Part shown: piece by piece, positions 1 to 8,047 of the stretch | Numbering within the stretch: position 1 is the stretch's first letter | How the letters are laid out: every line of letters starts with the position of its first letter | NCBI GenBank assembly: GCA_027729865.1 | Contig: JAQCBM010000003.1 | Coordinates: forward strand, 1 to 26,083 | Direction: 5' to 3' | Length of the DNA stretch: 26,083 nucleotides | Source: Actinomycetota bacterium | GTDB lineage: Bacteria; Actinomycetota; Actinomycetes; S36-B12 | Notes under the pieces: generated by a model | What the model was told of the DNA's origin: nothing | Seen by the model: the letters and a program-made list of their open reading frames with translations, nothing else | Databases searched by the model: none | Made by a program: the position numbers and the translations under genes

Positions 1-1
1 T

Positions 2-124
2 GGCGATGGCAACGTGCCTGATGAAGCTGGTCTCGAAGAGAACATCGTGGATGAAGAGGACTCCATGGGAGTTACCGGCGATGAGGTGCTCGATGAGGAG
101 ACCGCACCCGAAGATGGGCAGTAG
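2..124 (+). CDS. C-terminal end of an unidentified acidic protein (partial)
   Basis: An open plus-strand frame enters from the left edge and ends at TAG 122-124, giving about 40 residues that are very rich in Asp and Glu and end in PEDGQ. Third codon positions favour G/C, as expected for real coding sequence here. A strong hairpin follows 25 bp downstream, consistent with the end of a transcription unit. No domain is visible in the tail, so the product cannot be named. A second frame is open across the same bases but gives an Arg/Met/Trp-rich composition and is less likely. Confidence 0.5.
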   Translation, partial: GDGNVPDEAGLEENIVDEEDSMGVTGDEVLDEETAPEDGQ

Positions 125-148
125 GGCGGTAGCTCGTTACGCAAGGCA

Positions 149-180
149 GTAGGGCCGGTGCCCGAGGCAACCGGCCCTAC
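149..180. terminator. Hairpin between convergent genes, probable bidirectional terminator
   Basis: A perfect 11-bp inverted repeat (GTAGGGCCGGT at 149-159, ACCGGCCCTAC at 170-180) encloses a 10-nt loop. It lies between the plus-strand stop at 124 and the minus-strand dsrE-like stop at 212. Neither side has a T-run, so if it terminates it is not a classical U-tract terminator. Such U-less hairpins are common in high-GC actinobacteria. Confidence 0.6.
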
Positions 181-211
181 CTGTGAGAGGCGCGCTCATC
201 GGAGCGACCGC

Positions 212-721
212 TCAGATGAAGAGGAGTTGCGCTCCCTCAGTCAGTTCGATGAAATCGCTCGCGTTGATGATCCCGTCCAGGCCATCGAACAGATCCGATT
301 CATCGAGGTGGTTCATGTCGGCACTGAGCCGACAAGCCCAGATCTTGGCTCCCGATGCCTTGATCAGTTCCAGGAACTCCGGAACCGAAGGGATTTCCAG
401 CTCCTCAAGGGACTTGTTCATCATGTGGGTGGCCATCGTCGTCATGCCGGGTAGCGGCGCAAGCGCGGCCGGCATGTGGGCGGCGGGATTGCCCACGGGG
501 GAGAACTTCAGGTGCTCCATTCGCCCCTTGGTGATGATGTCGAAACCCCAGAAGGTGAAGAACAGGTGCACGTCCACACCCTCGCCGAGCGCCGCGTTGC
601 CCAGGATGAGTCCCGGGTAGGCCATATCCAAACTGCCCTTCGAGCAGATGATGGCCAGCGTGCGATCGGTTTCCTTCTCATCGTCGAACGAGGGAACGAT
701 CATCTCTGCTGTGGCAGTCAT
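212..721 (-). CDS. DsrE/DsrF/DrsH-like (DsrE2) sulfur-carrier protein
   Basis: The 169-residue protein has the hallmarks of the DsrE2 family: CSKGSLDMAYP near residue 26, a following FFTFWG strand, a KFSPVGNPA-type segment around 72-80, a methionine-rich PGMTTMATHMM segment, and a second cysteine in the KIWACRLS segment (C130). Members of this family carry sulfur as cysteine persulfide and pass it between sulfurtransferases; that role here is inferred. The start is firm: AGGAGG lies 8 nt before ATG. This SD overlaps the stop codon of the upstream dsrC/tusE-like gene (gap 12 nt), so the two are probably translated together. It is the last gene of the minus-strand unit with sulfide:quinone oxidoreductase. 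The exact donor and acceptor are unknown. Confidence 0.85.
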   Translation of the reverse strand: MTATAEMIVPSFDDEKETDRTLAIICSKGSLDMAYPGLILGNAALGEGVDVHLFFTFWGFDIITKGRMEHLKFSPVGNPAAHMPAALAPLPGMTTMATHMMNKSLEELEIPSVPEFLELIKASGAKIWACRLSADMNHLDESDLFDGLDGIINASDFIELTEGAQLLFI

Positions 722-733
722 GGTGTTCGCCTC

Positions 734-1048
734 CTAGACGCAGCCGTGCGGCTTGGGCAGACCGGCGATGTAGGACATCTTCTTTGCCGGCTTCTTGGGG
801 AAGAGCTGGAACAACTTCTTGGTGTCTACACCGCCAGCGGTGGACACGCGACGGATAGTGGGCGTCTCGCCCTTCTCCTTGAAGTCCTCCCGCAGGAAGT
901 TAATTACCTTCCAGTGCTCGTCGGTCAGGTCAACATCAATGGCTGCAGCGAGTGCTGAAGCGATGTCCTCGTCCCATTGGTCGTATTGCGTCATGAAGCC
1001 CTCATCGTCGACGACGACTTCCTTACCGTTGATAACGGTCGTTGCCAT
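734..1048 (-). CDS. TusE/DsrC-family sulfur relay protein
   Basis: This 104-residue protein matches the DsrC/TusE family along its length: an N-terminal INGKEVVVDDEGF strand, a W-DEDIA segment, the DEHWKVINFLRE helix, and a C-terminal arm ending in AGLPKPHGCV. The penultimate cysteine (C103) is the persulfide-carrying residue of the family. The second cysteine that true DsrC has 11 residues earlier is a serine here (S92), so it is TusE-like rather than dissimilatory DsrC. The start is ATG at 1048, with AGGAG 9 nt upstream; a TTG three codons earlier sits directly on that SD and is rejected. It lies 38 nt after the sulfide:quinone oxidoreductase gene and 12 nt before the dsrE-like gene, which suggests a sulfur relay. 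No dsrAB or tusBCD is in view. Confidence 0.85.
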   Translation of the reverse strand: MATTVINGKEVVVDDEGFMTQYDQWDEDIASALAAAIDVDLTDEHWKVINFLREDFKEKGETPTIRRVSTAGGVDTKKLFQLFPKKPAKKMSYIAGLPKPHGCV

Positions 1049-1057
1049 GGCAATCAA

Positions 1058-1062
1058 CTCCT
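1058..1062 (-). promoter_or_regulatory. Shine-Dalgarno fixing the tusE/dsrC-like start
   Basis: AGGAG on the minus strand lies 9 nt before ATG 1048-1046. It abuts an in-frame TTG upstream with no spacer, so the ATG is the real start. Confidence 0.8.
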
Positions 1063-1086
1063 CACTTGTGCCGTGGCGGGCGCTTC

Positions 1087-2361
1087 CTAGGCGGAAAGCG
1101 CCGGCTGCTTTTCTTGTTCGGTTTCCAGTAGGTCTGTGCGCTTGCCCTTCAGGGACATCAGCGCGGGTAGTGGCATCGAGCGGCCAGGCATCAACACGTT
1201 CCAGTAGATCCAGCGGAACGCGAGCTTGCCCAGGTGATTGATGCGGCTTTCCTTCAGCAGGTTCATCGGACCCACACCGGCGTAGGGGAACTTGCCCGGC
1301 AGGGGTTCGTAGTCGTAGTTGAAGTCGATGAGCATCGCCTTGCCGCCACCGGTCTCGATGAAGCAGTTGGCGTGGCCGTCGAACTTGTGCGACATCTCCT
1401 TGCCAGCAATGTGCTGCATGAAGTTCTCCACGAAGATGTCGATTTCGAAGTGCGCTACCGATCCGGCCTTGGATGCCGGGATGTTGTTGGCGTCGCCCAG
1501 GGCGAAGATGGTGTCGAACTGGGTGGACAGTTGAGTGAACTTGTCCACCGACACCAAATTGAGTTCATCGCCCAATCCCGAGCGGCCGATGAAGTCCTGC
1601 CCCATGTTCAGCGGAACCGTGACCAGCAGATCGAAGGGGACCTCGCGCTCGTCGTAGGAGACCAGCGCCTTCTTGTCGTTGTCGATCTCCATCAACATGA
1701 AGTCCGATTCCACGGCGATGCCCTTGTCATCCAGCGTGGTGCCGAAGGCCTCGGCGGCGATGGGCTTGGTGAAGGCGCCGGGCAGGGGAGTCACGTAGGT
1801 CATCTCGACCTTGTCGCGCATGCCCTTGTCCTTGAAGAAGTCGTCGGCTAGGAATGCGAACTCCAGTGGAGCGACCGGACACTTGATGGGCATATCGACG
1901 ATGTTCACCACGAGGCGCCCGCCGGGCCAATCCTTGAGTTTCTCGGCCAGCGTGACCGAGCCGTCGTAGCTATAGAACTCGTGGACGGACTTTCGCCACT
2001 CCGGTCCGAGCATGCCGTCGGTCTGATCCGGCCGTGGGCTCACACCCGTAGCGATGATGAGCATGTCGTAGGCGAACTCGCGTCCGTCGGTGAGGGCGAC
2101 CACCTGTTCCTCGGGGTGGACCACATCGATTTCCCCGTACTGCAGATCCACACCTGAGTTCAGTGTGGCTCGGCGCGACTTGGTCACCTGCGAGGGCTTG
2201 TAGGTGCCGAACGGCATGAACAGGTAGCCGGGTTGGTAGCGGTGATCGTCGTCGGCGTCGATGACGGTGATCTGCCACTGGCCCTTGTCCAGTTCCTTGT
2301 AAAGCTTGTTGGCCGCCATCGTTCCGGCGGTTCCACCACCCAGAATCAATAATCTCCTCAT
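1087..2361 (-). CDS. sqr: Sulfide:quinone oxidoreductase (SQR family flavoprotein)
   Basis: The 424-residue protein begins with a Rossmann FAD-binding segment (ILGGGTAGT, residues 6-14) and has the ATG-containing second dinucleotide segment (IIATGVSPRP, 102-111) and the late FAD contact FALGDANN (286-293). Cysteines 161 (IKCPVAPLEFAF) and 333 (ANCFIETGGGKAM) fall where SQR has two of its catalytic cysteines, and type II NADH dehydrogenases lack these. The third SQR cysteine, expected near residue 130, is absent. The C-terminus carries aromatic amphipathic helices (AFRWIYWNVLMP) of the type that dock SQR on the membrane. The expected reaction is oxidation of sulfide to sulfane sulfur with reduction of quinone. 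It precedes the tusE/dsrC-like and dsrE-like genes. The start ATG lacks a normal SD and sits within an inverted repeat. The SQR subtype is uncertain. Confidence 0.85.
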   Translation of the reverse strand: MRRLLILGGGTAGTMAANKLYKELDKGQWQITVIDADDDHRYQPGYLFMPFGTYKPSQVTKSRRATLNSGVDLQYGEIDVVHPEEQVVALTDGREFAYDMLIIATGVSPRPDQTDGMLGPEWRKSVHEFYSYDGSVTLAEKLKDWPGGRLVVNIVDMPIKCPVAPLEFAFLADDFFKDKGMRDKVEMTYVTPLPGAFTKPIAAEAFGTTLDDKGIAVESDFMLMEIDNDKKALVSYDEREVPFDLLVTVPLNMGQDFIGRSGLGDELNLVSVDKFTQLSTQFDTIFALGDANNIPASKAGSVAHFEIDIFVENFMQHIAGKEMSHKFDGHANCFIETGGGKAMLIDFNYDYEPLPGKFPYAGVGPMNLLKESRINHLGKLAFRWIYWNVLMPGRSMPLPALMSLKGKRTDLLETEQEKQPALSA

Positions 2362-2376
2362 ACCCCCGACGGTATG
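2359..2376 (-). promoter_or_regulatory. CATACC-N6-GGTATG inverted repeat over the sqr start, with TACCGT box
   Basis: The minus strand reads CATACCGTCGGGGGTATG, a perfect 6-bp inverted repeat whose last three bases are the sqr start codon. The G/C-rich core flanked by ATAC/GTAT resembles operators of the CsoR/CstR family, which includes persulfide-sensing repressors that control sqr in other bacteria; the match is by eye. TACCGT (2374-2369), a TAnnnT -10 box, ends 7 nt before the ATG, which fits leaderless transcription under direct repression. No CsoR-family gene is in this window. Confidence 0.4.
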
Positions 2377-2435
2377 CCCGGGTAGGGCTCGCAGGGCAGG
2401 GTCGAAATGAGGGAGTTCTCGGGACCTTCGTCAGG

Positions 2436-2933
2436 TCAGTGCTGGGCCTTTTTGTGCCGGGCCCACGATTCCTGGATCTCCTTCTCGGCATCCGTACGGC
2501 CCACCCAGGTGGCGCCTTCGACGGACTTACCCGGCTCGAGGTCCTTGTAGACCTCGAAGAAGTGCTGGATCTCTAGCCGATCGAACTCGGCAACGTGGTG
2601 AATGTCGCGCAGGTGTTCCATTCGAGGATCACCGGCCGGAACACACAACACCTTGTCGTCACCACCGGCCTCATCGGTCATGCGGAACATGCCCACCGTT
2701 CGGCAGCGAATCAGCACCCCGGGGAAGGTGGGTTCTTGAACGAGAACAAGGGCGTCGAGGGGGTCGCCATCCAGGCCGAGGGTGTCGTCGATGTAGCCGT
2801 AGTCGTGGGGGTAGCGCGTAGAGGTGAACAGCATTCGATCCAGGCGAATGCGCCCGGTTTCGTGGTCCATCTCGTACTTATTGCGGCTGCCCGCAGGGAT
2901 TTCGATGGTGACGTCGAACTCGAGTGGCTCCAT
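2436..2933 (-). CDS. ppa: Inorganic pyrophosphatase (family I)
   Basis: The 165-residue protein is a full-length soluble family I pyrophosphatase, which hydrolyses pyrophosphate and pulls biosynthetic reactions forward. Visible signatures are [11 protein letters not shown] (11-21), YPHDYGYI (41-48) and the metal-binding DGDPLD (55-60), plus the ILEP-like VQEPTFPG and the GDP/VAEF segments. ATG at 2933 is preceded by AGGGA about 6 nt upstream. It is divergent from dacB (99-bp gap) and 74 nt upstream of sqr on the same strand, so read-through into the sulfur genes is possible, but sqr seems to have its own control region. Confidence 0.95.
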   Translation of the reverse strand: MEPLEFDVTIEIPAGSRNKYEMDHETGRIRLDRMLFTSTRYPHDYGYIDDTLGLDGDPLDALVLVQEPTFPGVLIRCRTVGMFRMTDEAGGDDKVLCVPAGDPRMEHLRDIHHVAEFDRLEIQHFFEVYKDLEPGKSVEGATWVGRTDAEKEIQESWARHKKAQH

Positions 2934-3032
2934 GGATTTCCCTGCTATTCGGTAATCGCGTCGGGTGAACGCTGGCCGGTGTTGTCGGGCCTCTGCGTAG
3001 GGTAACCGGGTAGCGGGGCGGACGAAGGGGCA

Positions 3033-4352
3033 GTGGTGCGGCGGATCTCGGCGGTAGTGCTTTCTGCCGCCATGGTGCTCGGAGCGGCACCGTTAGTTCA
3101 CGCTGCCGACTCCCTCCCGGCACCGTCGTCGGCCTCGTCTGGCTGGAGCGCTGTCAGCGCGCAAAGTGGTTCCGCGCCCACGCCAGCGGGAGTGAGGTCC
3201 CAGATCAACCGGCTCGCTCGCGCCGATGCGCTGCGCCGCTCGGGCGTGCTTGTCGTGGACCCGGGCACCGAGCAAACGCTGTTCGATAAGCAGGCGTCGC
3301 GTGCGCTGATCCCTGCTTCGACGGTCAAGATCCTCACGGCTGCAGCTGCGTTGGAGGCGCTAGGTCCGAATGCGCGCCTGGCGACACGCACTTCGCAGCA
3401 AGGCGACACCGTCTACCTGATCGGTGGCGGTGATGCCACGTTGCCGCGGGCGCTGAAGACTGACTCACTTCCGCAGGGACCAGCGTCATTGCGGCGGCTA
3501 GCTCGAGACACCGCAACGAAACTCGGGACCCGCAATCGCATCGACATCGTCTTCGACGATTCCCTCTTCTCCGGTCGCCTGCTCGGTCCGGGTTGGCCGA
3601 AGGGTTTTCCTGCAGCAGGAGTTGCCGGGCCGGTCACCGCGTTGATGATCGATCAAGGTAGGCGCACGCCCACTTCACGAGCGCGAGTCAACGATCCGTC
3701 CGAGAAGGCCGCGCAAGTATTCGCGAATCTCTTGGAGAAGCGCGGCGTGCAGGTCAATCGCATTTCCCGCGGTGTTGCTCCTACGGGTGCAAGTGAAGTG
3801 GCGCGTGTTGAGTCGGCCACTATCACCGAGATTGTTAAGGAGATGCTCACCGAATCGGACAACGACGTTGCCGAAGCACTGGGGCACCTGGTGGGCAAGG
3901 AAGTGCTCGACGACGGTTCCTTCGCCGGTGGTGCGCAGGCCACCACGCAGATCCTGACCAATGCGGGGATCGATACCTCGTCCATGGATCTCGTCGATGC
4001 CAGTGGACTGTCCGGTCGCAACAAAGTGGCGCCAACGGTGATGGCCGATGTCTTGGTCGATGTGGTGCGCGGAGAACGCTGGTCGCAAATTGTGCAGGGA
4101 CTTGCTGTAGCGGGTGTCACGGGGACCCTTGCTGATCGCTTTGCGACCAAGGCCACGAGCGCTGGGCGAGGGGTGGTTCGGGCAAAGACAGGAACGTTGA
4201 CGGGTGTTGGATCCCTTGCGGGGACCGTTCTCGACGAGGATGGTCGTCCGTTGGTGTTCGTCGTCATCGGTAACAACGTGCGCTCGCAAGCGCAGGCGCG
4301 CGACACAATGGACCGAATCGCCAGCCGTCTCGCAGAATGTGGGTGCCGTTAG
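3033..4352 (+). CDS. dacB: D-alanyl-D-alanine carboxypeptidase/endopeptidase (PBP4 type)
   Basis: The 439-residue exported penicillin-binding protein has a signal peptide at residues 1-24 (RR, a hydrophobic core, then VHA before ADS). The three active-site motifs are intact: STVK (96-99), SDN (275-277) and KTG (385-387). The enzyme trims or cleaves peptide stems in peptidoglycan outside the membrane. Length fits the S13 peptidase family. GTG at 3033 follows GAAGGGG by only 2 nt; GTG at 3036 has better spacing and gives the same protein minus one residue. The next gene overlaps its stop codon. A position next to ppa and the zincin-tilS-hpt-ftsH run is usual in actinobacteria. Confidence 0.93.
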   Translation: MVRRISAVVLSAAMVLGAAPLVHAADSLPAPSSASSGWSAVSAQSGSAPTPAGVRSQINRLARADALRRSGVLVVDPGTEQTLFDKQASRALIPASTVKILTAAAALEALGPNARLATRTSQQGDTVYLIGGGDATLPRALKTDSLPQGPASLRRLARDTATKLGTRNRIDIVFDDSLFSGRLLGPGWPKGFPAAGVAGPVTALMIDQGRRTPTSRARVNDPSEKAAQVFANLLEKRGVQVNRISRGVAPTGASEVARVESATITEIVKEMLTESDNDVAEALGHLVGKEVLDDGSFAGGAQATTQILTNAGIDTSSMDLVDASGLSGRNKVAPTVMADVLVDVVRGERWSQIVQGLAVAGVTGTLADRFATKATSAGRGVVRAKTGTLTGVGSLAGTVLDEDGRPLVFVVIGNNVRSQAQARDTMDRIASRLAECGCR

Positions 4353-5392
4353 TGAATCTTCAGTCACCGATCGTTTTGCCGGTTAACCAGTTCGATCACT
4401 TCTACCGAGGCGGCGACCGCATCGGCGCCCTGCGGCACGGTCCCGGAGGGCCGCGCCGGCCCGAGGAGTGGATCGGCTCGGCCACCGCACGCTTTGGTCA
4501 GGCACCGGCCGGGTTGACCGTGCTTCCGGATGGGAAGTATCTGGCTGAGGAGATCAGCGCCGATCCGAACGCGTGGCTCGGCCCCGATCACGTGGATCGC
4601 TACGGCACCAGCACCGAGTTGTTGGTGAAACTCCTGGACCTCGATCAACGGCTGCCTGTTCACCTGCACCCCACGCGCGATTTTGCGCGCACCCACCTTG
4701 GTCTCGCGCACGGCAAGACCGAGGCGTGGTACGTGCTCGATGCACCCGAAGGTGCCCGTGTGGGTGTGGGATTCGCCGAGCAGATGTCGATGGATCGAAT
4801 GCGTTCCTGGGTGATGGACCGCGATAGCGAGGCGTTGCTTTCTGCGCTGCGCACGCGCGAGGTGCGACCGGGTGATGCGATGCTCGTACCGGCTGGTTTG
4901 CCACACACCGTTCAAGAAGGAGTGTTCGTCCTCGAGCTGCAAGAGCCCACGGACCTGTCGATCCTCCTGGAGTGGGAGGGCTTCGCGGTCGATGGTTTCA
5001 AGGACGGCCATCTTGATCTCGGTTTCGATACCGCACTGCAGGCAGTGGACACCAGCGCCGTTTCCGATTCCGATCTCGAACGGCTCGTGGTTAAGCGCGA
5101 GGACATCGAAGCGCAAGGGTTGATCACCGCGCTGCCGTCTGCCGCCGATCCGTACTTCCGCCTCCACCGGTTGGCGCCAGGCGGGGCGGAAGAAGCCGTG
5201 GAGGCAGGCTTCGCCATCGTCATCGCCACGGATGGTCGCGGAGTACTCACGATGGGTGACCACGGCCAGGAGATCGCCCGCGGCGATGCACTCCTTATTC
5301 CCTATGCCGCGGGTCCTTGGACCCTCACCGGGGATGTGGTGGCCATGGTGTGTCGCCCGCCTGCCGCTGATGCTGCGGAAGCACCGCGGTAG
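4352..5392 (+). CDS. Class I mannose-6-phosphate isomerase-like cupin
   Basis: The 346-residue cupin metalloenzyme resembles phosphomannose isomerase, which interconverts mannose-6-phosphate and fructose-6-phosphate. Zinc ligands of the class I fold can be picked out: the two histidines of VHLHPT (104 and 106), the glutamate of KTEAWYVLD (124) and the histidine of PAGLPHTV (185). An N-terminal NQFDHFYRGGDRIGAL segment is typical of the actinobacterial PMI-like subgroup. I place the start at GTG 4352, sharing its G with the dacB stop (TAGTG); an in-frame ATG at 4337 would add five residues and overlap dacB by 16 nt. The sugar substrate is not certain, because this subgroup is less well studied than ManA. 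It probably feeds mannose-containing glycans. Confidence 0.8.
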   Translation: MNLQSPIVLPVNQFDHFYRGGDRIGALRHGPGGPRRPEEWIGSATARFGQAPAGLTVLPDGKYLAEEISADPNAWLGPDHVDRYGTSTELLVKLLDLDQRLPVHLHPTRDFARTHLGLAHGKTEAWYVLDAPEGARVGVGFAEQMSMDRMRSWVMDRDSEALLSALRTREVRPGDAMLVPAGLPHTVQEGVFVLELQEPTDLSILLEWEGFAVDGFKDGHLDLGFDTALQAVDTSAVSDSDLERLVVKREDIEAQGLITALPSAADPYFRLHRLAPGGAEEAVEAGFAIVIATDGRGVLTMGDHGQEIARGDALLIPYAAGPWTLTGDVVAMVCRPPAADAAEAPR

Positions 5393-5401
5393 GAAGGGCT
5401 C

Positions 5402-6448
5402 ATGACCGCGCCCGTCGATTGGTCCCTCGCCCGCAGACTCGGGCGGCGGTTTGCCCCGTCGGGTCCGGACCTCGAACTTGGCCAAGCGAGGGAAGTGGTG
5501 GCGCAGTTGCGCGATCACGCCGAGGAAGCACGCGAACAGGTCTTCTCGATCACAGGCATGCACGCCGAACCCGGCCACTCTGCCGTGGTGGTCGATCGTG
5601 GTGAATGGATCGACTCGAACGTGGCCGCAATGGCTGCGGTGCTGGCACTGTGGCCCGCCGCGCAGGAGCGCAGCGATGAGGCATCTGCAGCGGTGCGTGC
5701 TGTGGGCACTCGAACCAGCGCAGTGCAACTCGGTGCAGCACTCGGCTGGCTGAGCGGCAAGGTGCTCGGTCAATACGAAGCGTTGGCCGATCCGGGTCGC
5801 TTGCTCCTCGTTGCACCGACCATCGTCGATGTAGAACGCGGCCTTGAAGTCAACGAACGCGACTTTCGACTCTGGGTATGCCTGCACGAGGAAACACACC
5901 GCGTGCAGTTCGGAGCGGTGCCGTGGCTCGGAGATCACTTCACAGGACTCATCACTCGAGCCCTGGAAACCTTCGATGAGTCGTCGTTCGGGGATCGACT
6001 CTTCGCGATCATCGGCGAGATCTTCGAAGCTTTCGTCCAACGACGGACCCCCGACATCATCGCCGCAGCACAAACCGAGGAGCAGCGCGCGATTCTGGAT
6101 GAGATCACCGGATTGATGTCGGTGCTTGAAGGCCACGCCGATGTGGTGATGGATGAGGTGGATATCTCGGTGGTGCCTACCGTCGCGCAGATTCGGAACC
6201 GATTCGAAGGCCGTCGCGCGAGTCAGGCCGCCGTTCGTGGCGCTGATTCGTTATGGCGTAAGGCTCTGGGTATGGACGCGAAGATGGCGCAGTACCGAGA
6301 AGGTGCGGCTTTCGTACGCGCGCTAATGGACCAAGGCGGCATGGCGATGGTTAACCAAGTCTGGCAAGCACCCGAGAACCTGCCCAACATTGAGGAAGTC
6401 CGCGAACCGTCCCTGTGGCTCGCGCGAATGCGGGGGATCGCTGCGTGA
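5402..6448 (+). CDS. Zinc-dependent metalloprotease, DUF2342 (Zincin_2) family
   Basis: The 348-residue protein carries HEETHRVQF (162-170), the HExxH zinc signature of the DUF2342/Zincin_2 family, followed by a long helical region with EGHADVVMDEV, which likely supplies the third ligand. No signal peptide is visible, so it is probably cytoplasmic. The family is nearly confined to actinobacteria and usually lies directly before tilS, as here; its physiological substrate is unknown. ATG at 5402 follows AGGAAGG with good spacing, and its stop overlaps the tilS GTG (GTGA). Confidence 0.85.
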   Translation: MTAPVDWSLARRLGRRFAPSGPDLELGQAREVVAQLRDHAEEAREQVFSITGMHAEPGHSAVVVDRGEWIDSNVAAMAAVLALWPAAQERSDEASAAVRAVGTRTSAVQLGAALGWLSGKVLGQYEALADPGRLLLVAPTIVDVERGLEVNERDFRLWVCLHEETHRVQFGAVPWLGDHFTGLITRALETFDESSFGDRLFAIIGEIFEAFVQRRTPDIIAAAQTEEQRAILDEITGLMSVLEGHADVVMDEVDISVVPTVAQIRNRFEGRRASQAAVRGADSLWRKALGMDAKMAQYREGAAFVRALMDQGGMAMVNQVWQAPENLPNIEEVREPSLWLARMRGIAA

Positions 6449-7434
6449 GCGTTTCGGCGCAGGCGCAACAACTGCGGCACGCGGTCACCGAGTGCATCGA
6501 GTCGGGTCCGGTGATTGTCGGCTGCTCGGGTGGACCGGACTCCCTCGCCCTTGCTGACGCGGCAGCCTGGGCCGTCCCGCACATCGGAGGCACGCTCACC
6601 GTGGTGGTTGTGGACCACGGGCTTCAGTCGGACTCGGCAGAAGTTGCCGAGCGAGCCGCCGACGCCTGTCGGGCCGTCGGCATCGACGATGTTCAGATCC
6701 GACGGGTGCAGGTCGGCACGCAGGGCGGTCCCGAGGCAGCGGCGCGCAATGCACGCCGCCAAGCACTGCTCGATGTGGCGCAAGAGCGGGATGCCCATCA
6801 GATCATGTTGGCCCACACGCTCGACGATCAGGCCGAGACCGTGTTGTTGCGTCTCGCCCGAGGCTCTGGTGCGCGCTCGCTTGCGGCGATGCAGTCCTGC
6901 GACGGGTTTTGGCATCGACCGTTCCTGGATCTGCCGCGACACCTGGTCCACGAAGTTGCTCGAGAGCGGTTCGAGCCGCTGGGTTTCACGCCGTGGGATG
7001 ACCCGCACAACCACGATCCGCAGTTCGCTCGAGTACGAGTCAGAAAGAGCCTGGACATCCTTGAGTCTGATCTCGGTCCCGGTTTGGCGGCCAATCTCGC
7101 TCGCTCGGCCAAACTGCTGGGTGACGATGCCGACGCACTTGACGTCTGGGCCCTCGGTGATTTCGCAAGGATCGTCCATGCGGAGAAGTCCTCTTGCAGT
7201 GCGGATATCACAGCGTTGGCTGAAATGCCCCGGGCTGTGCGCACGCGATTGCTTCGCTTAATGCATCAACAAATCGTGGGTGTTCACGAAGACCTCAGCT
7301 TCGATCACATCCAACAGGTCGAGGCGATGGTCTCCCGCTGGAAGGGGCAAGGCCCGACTTCTTTGCCCGGTGCGGTCACCGCGAATGTTGAATATGGAAG
7401 GCTGACCCTGTCCGTTCAACCTCAGGAGATGTGA
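6445..7434 (+). CDS. tilS: tRNA(Ile)-lysidine synthase
   Basis: The 329-residue enzyme converts the wobble cytidine of the CAU-anticodon isoleucine tRNA to lysidine using lysine and ATP, so the tRNA reads AUA. The PP-loop SGGPDS is at 28-33, and the family's AHTLDDQAETVLLRLARGSG segment follows. The short length is usual for actinobacterial TilS, which lacks much of the E. coli C-terminal region. I use GTG 6445, which overlaps the preceding stop by 4 bp and has GGGGGA about 8 nt upstream. An earlier in-frame GTG at 6415 would overlap the protease by 34 nt. hpt starts immediately after its stop. Confidence 0.93.
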   Translation: MSVSAQAQQLRHAVTECIESGPVIVGCSGGPDSLALADAAAWAVPHIGGTLTVVVVDHGLQSDSAEVAERAADACRAVGIDDVQIRRVQVGTQGGPEAAARNARRQALLDVAQERDAHQIMLAHTLDDQAETVLLRLARGSGARSLAAMQSCDGFWHRPFLDLPRHLVHEVARERFEPLGFTPWDDPHNHDPQFARVRVRKSLDILESDLGPGLAANLARSAKLLGDDADALDVWALGDFARIVHAEKSSCSADITALAEMPRAVRTRLLRLMHQQIVGVHEDLSFDHIQQVEAMVSRWKGQGPTSLPGAVTANVEYGRLTLSVQPQEM

Positions 7435-7986
7435 GTGGAACCCAAGGACGTCGAATCCGATCTCGACCACGTGCTGCTCACCGAGGAACAAGTCCTCGCG
7501 CGCATCGCAGAGGTTGCTCAGCAGATCGATCAGGACTACGCGGGCAGGGCTCCACTTCTGGTGGGTGTGCTCAATGGGGCGGTGATGGTCATGGCTGATC
7601 TTGCTCGAGCGCTGAGCATCCACGCAGACATGGACTGGATGGCAGTCTCGTCCTACGGATCGGGAACCGCGTCCAGCGGTGTGGTCCGCATCCTCAAAGA
7701 CCTGGACATCGACGTTGCCGACCGCGACGTCCTGATCGTCGAAGACATTCTCGACTCCGGTCTCACCCTTTCCTGGTTGCTGAAGAACCTGAAGTCTCGC
7801 AAGCCGGCGTCGCTAGAGGTGTTCACGCTCCTACGCAAACCCGATGCCATCAAGGTCTCGGTTGACCCGAAGTACGTCGGCTTCGACATTCCCAACGAGT
7901 TCGTCGTGGGCTACGGCCTGGACTACGCGCAGCGGTACCGCAACCTGCGCTGCATCGGGACGCTCGCTCCGCACGTCTACAGCTGA
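7435..7986 (+). CDS. hpt: Hypoxanthine phosphoribosyltransferase
   Basis: The 183-residue protein salvages hypoxanthine and guanine to IMP and GMP using PRPP. The PRPP-binding loop [13 protein letters not shown] (99-111) and the flexible loop [11 protein letters not shown] (72-82) are intact, as is the [15 protein letters not shown] segment that contacts the base. GTG starts directly after the tilS TGA, with CAGGAG about 8 nt upstream inside tilS. The tilS-hpt-ftsH order is conserved widely in Gram-positive bacteria. Confidence 0.95.
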   Translation: MEPKDVESDLDHVLLTEEQVLARIAEVAQQIDQDYAGRAPLLVGVLNGAVMVMADLARALSIHADMDWMAVSSYGSGTASSGVVRILKDLDIDVADRDVLIVEDILDSGLTLSWLLKNLKSRKPASLEVFTLLRKPDAIKVSVDPKYVGFDIPNEFVVGYGLDYAQRYRNLRCIGTLAPHVYS

Positions 7987-8047
7987 CGTTCGCGTAGGGC
8001 TGAAGCGCTTGGCCCCCCGACCGGAGTGCGTTGCCGGGTAGGTCCGT

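Noticed and set aside
158..620. Plus-strand frames opposite the dsrE-like gene
   Set aside because: They are shadows of the DsrE2 gene, which has a perfect SD and conserved motifs.
734..1048. True dissimilatory DsrC
   Set aside because: The cysteine 11 residues before the terminal cysteine is serine, and no dsrAB is nearby, so a TusE-like role is more likely.
2934..3032. Promoters in the ppa/dacB divergent gap
   Set aside because: TAGGGT (2998-3003) and TACCGA-like strings are present but without -35 partners or decisive spacing, so I did not list them as features.
4364..6136. A 590-codon open frame on the minus strand
   Set aside because: It lies antisense to the PMI-like and DUF2342 genes, which have clear family motifs and SD or overlap signals. 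Its sequence is His/Arg/Gly-rich with no domain, and it is an artefact of biased codon use.
8003..8010. AAGCGCTT palindrome in the hpt-ftsH gap
   Set aside because: An isolated 8-bp palindrome with no partner, too short to support an operator call.
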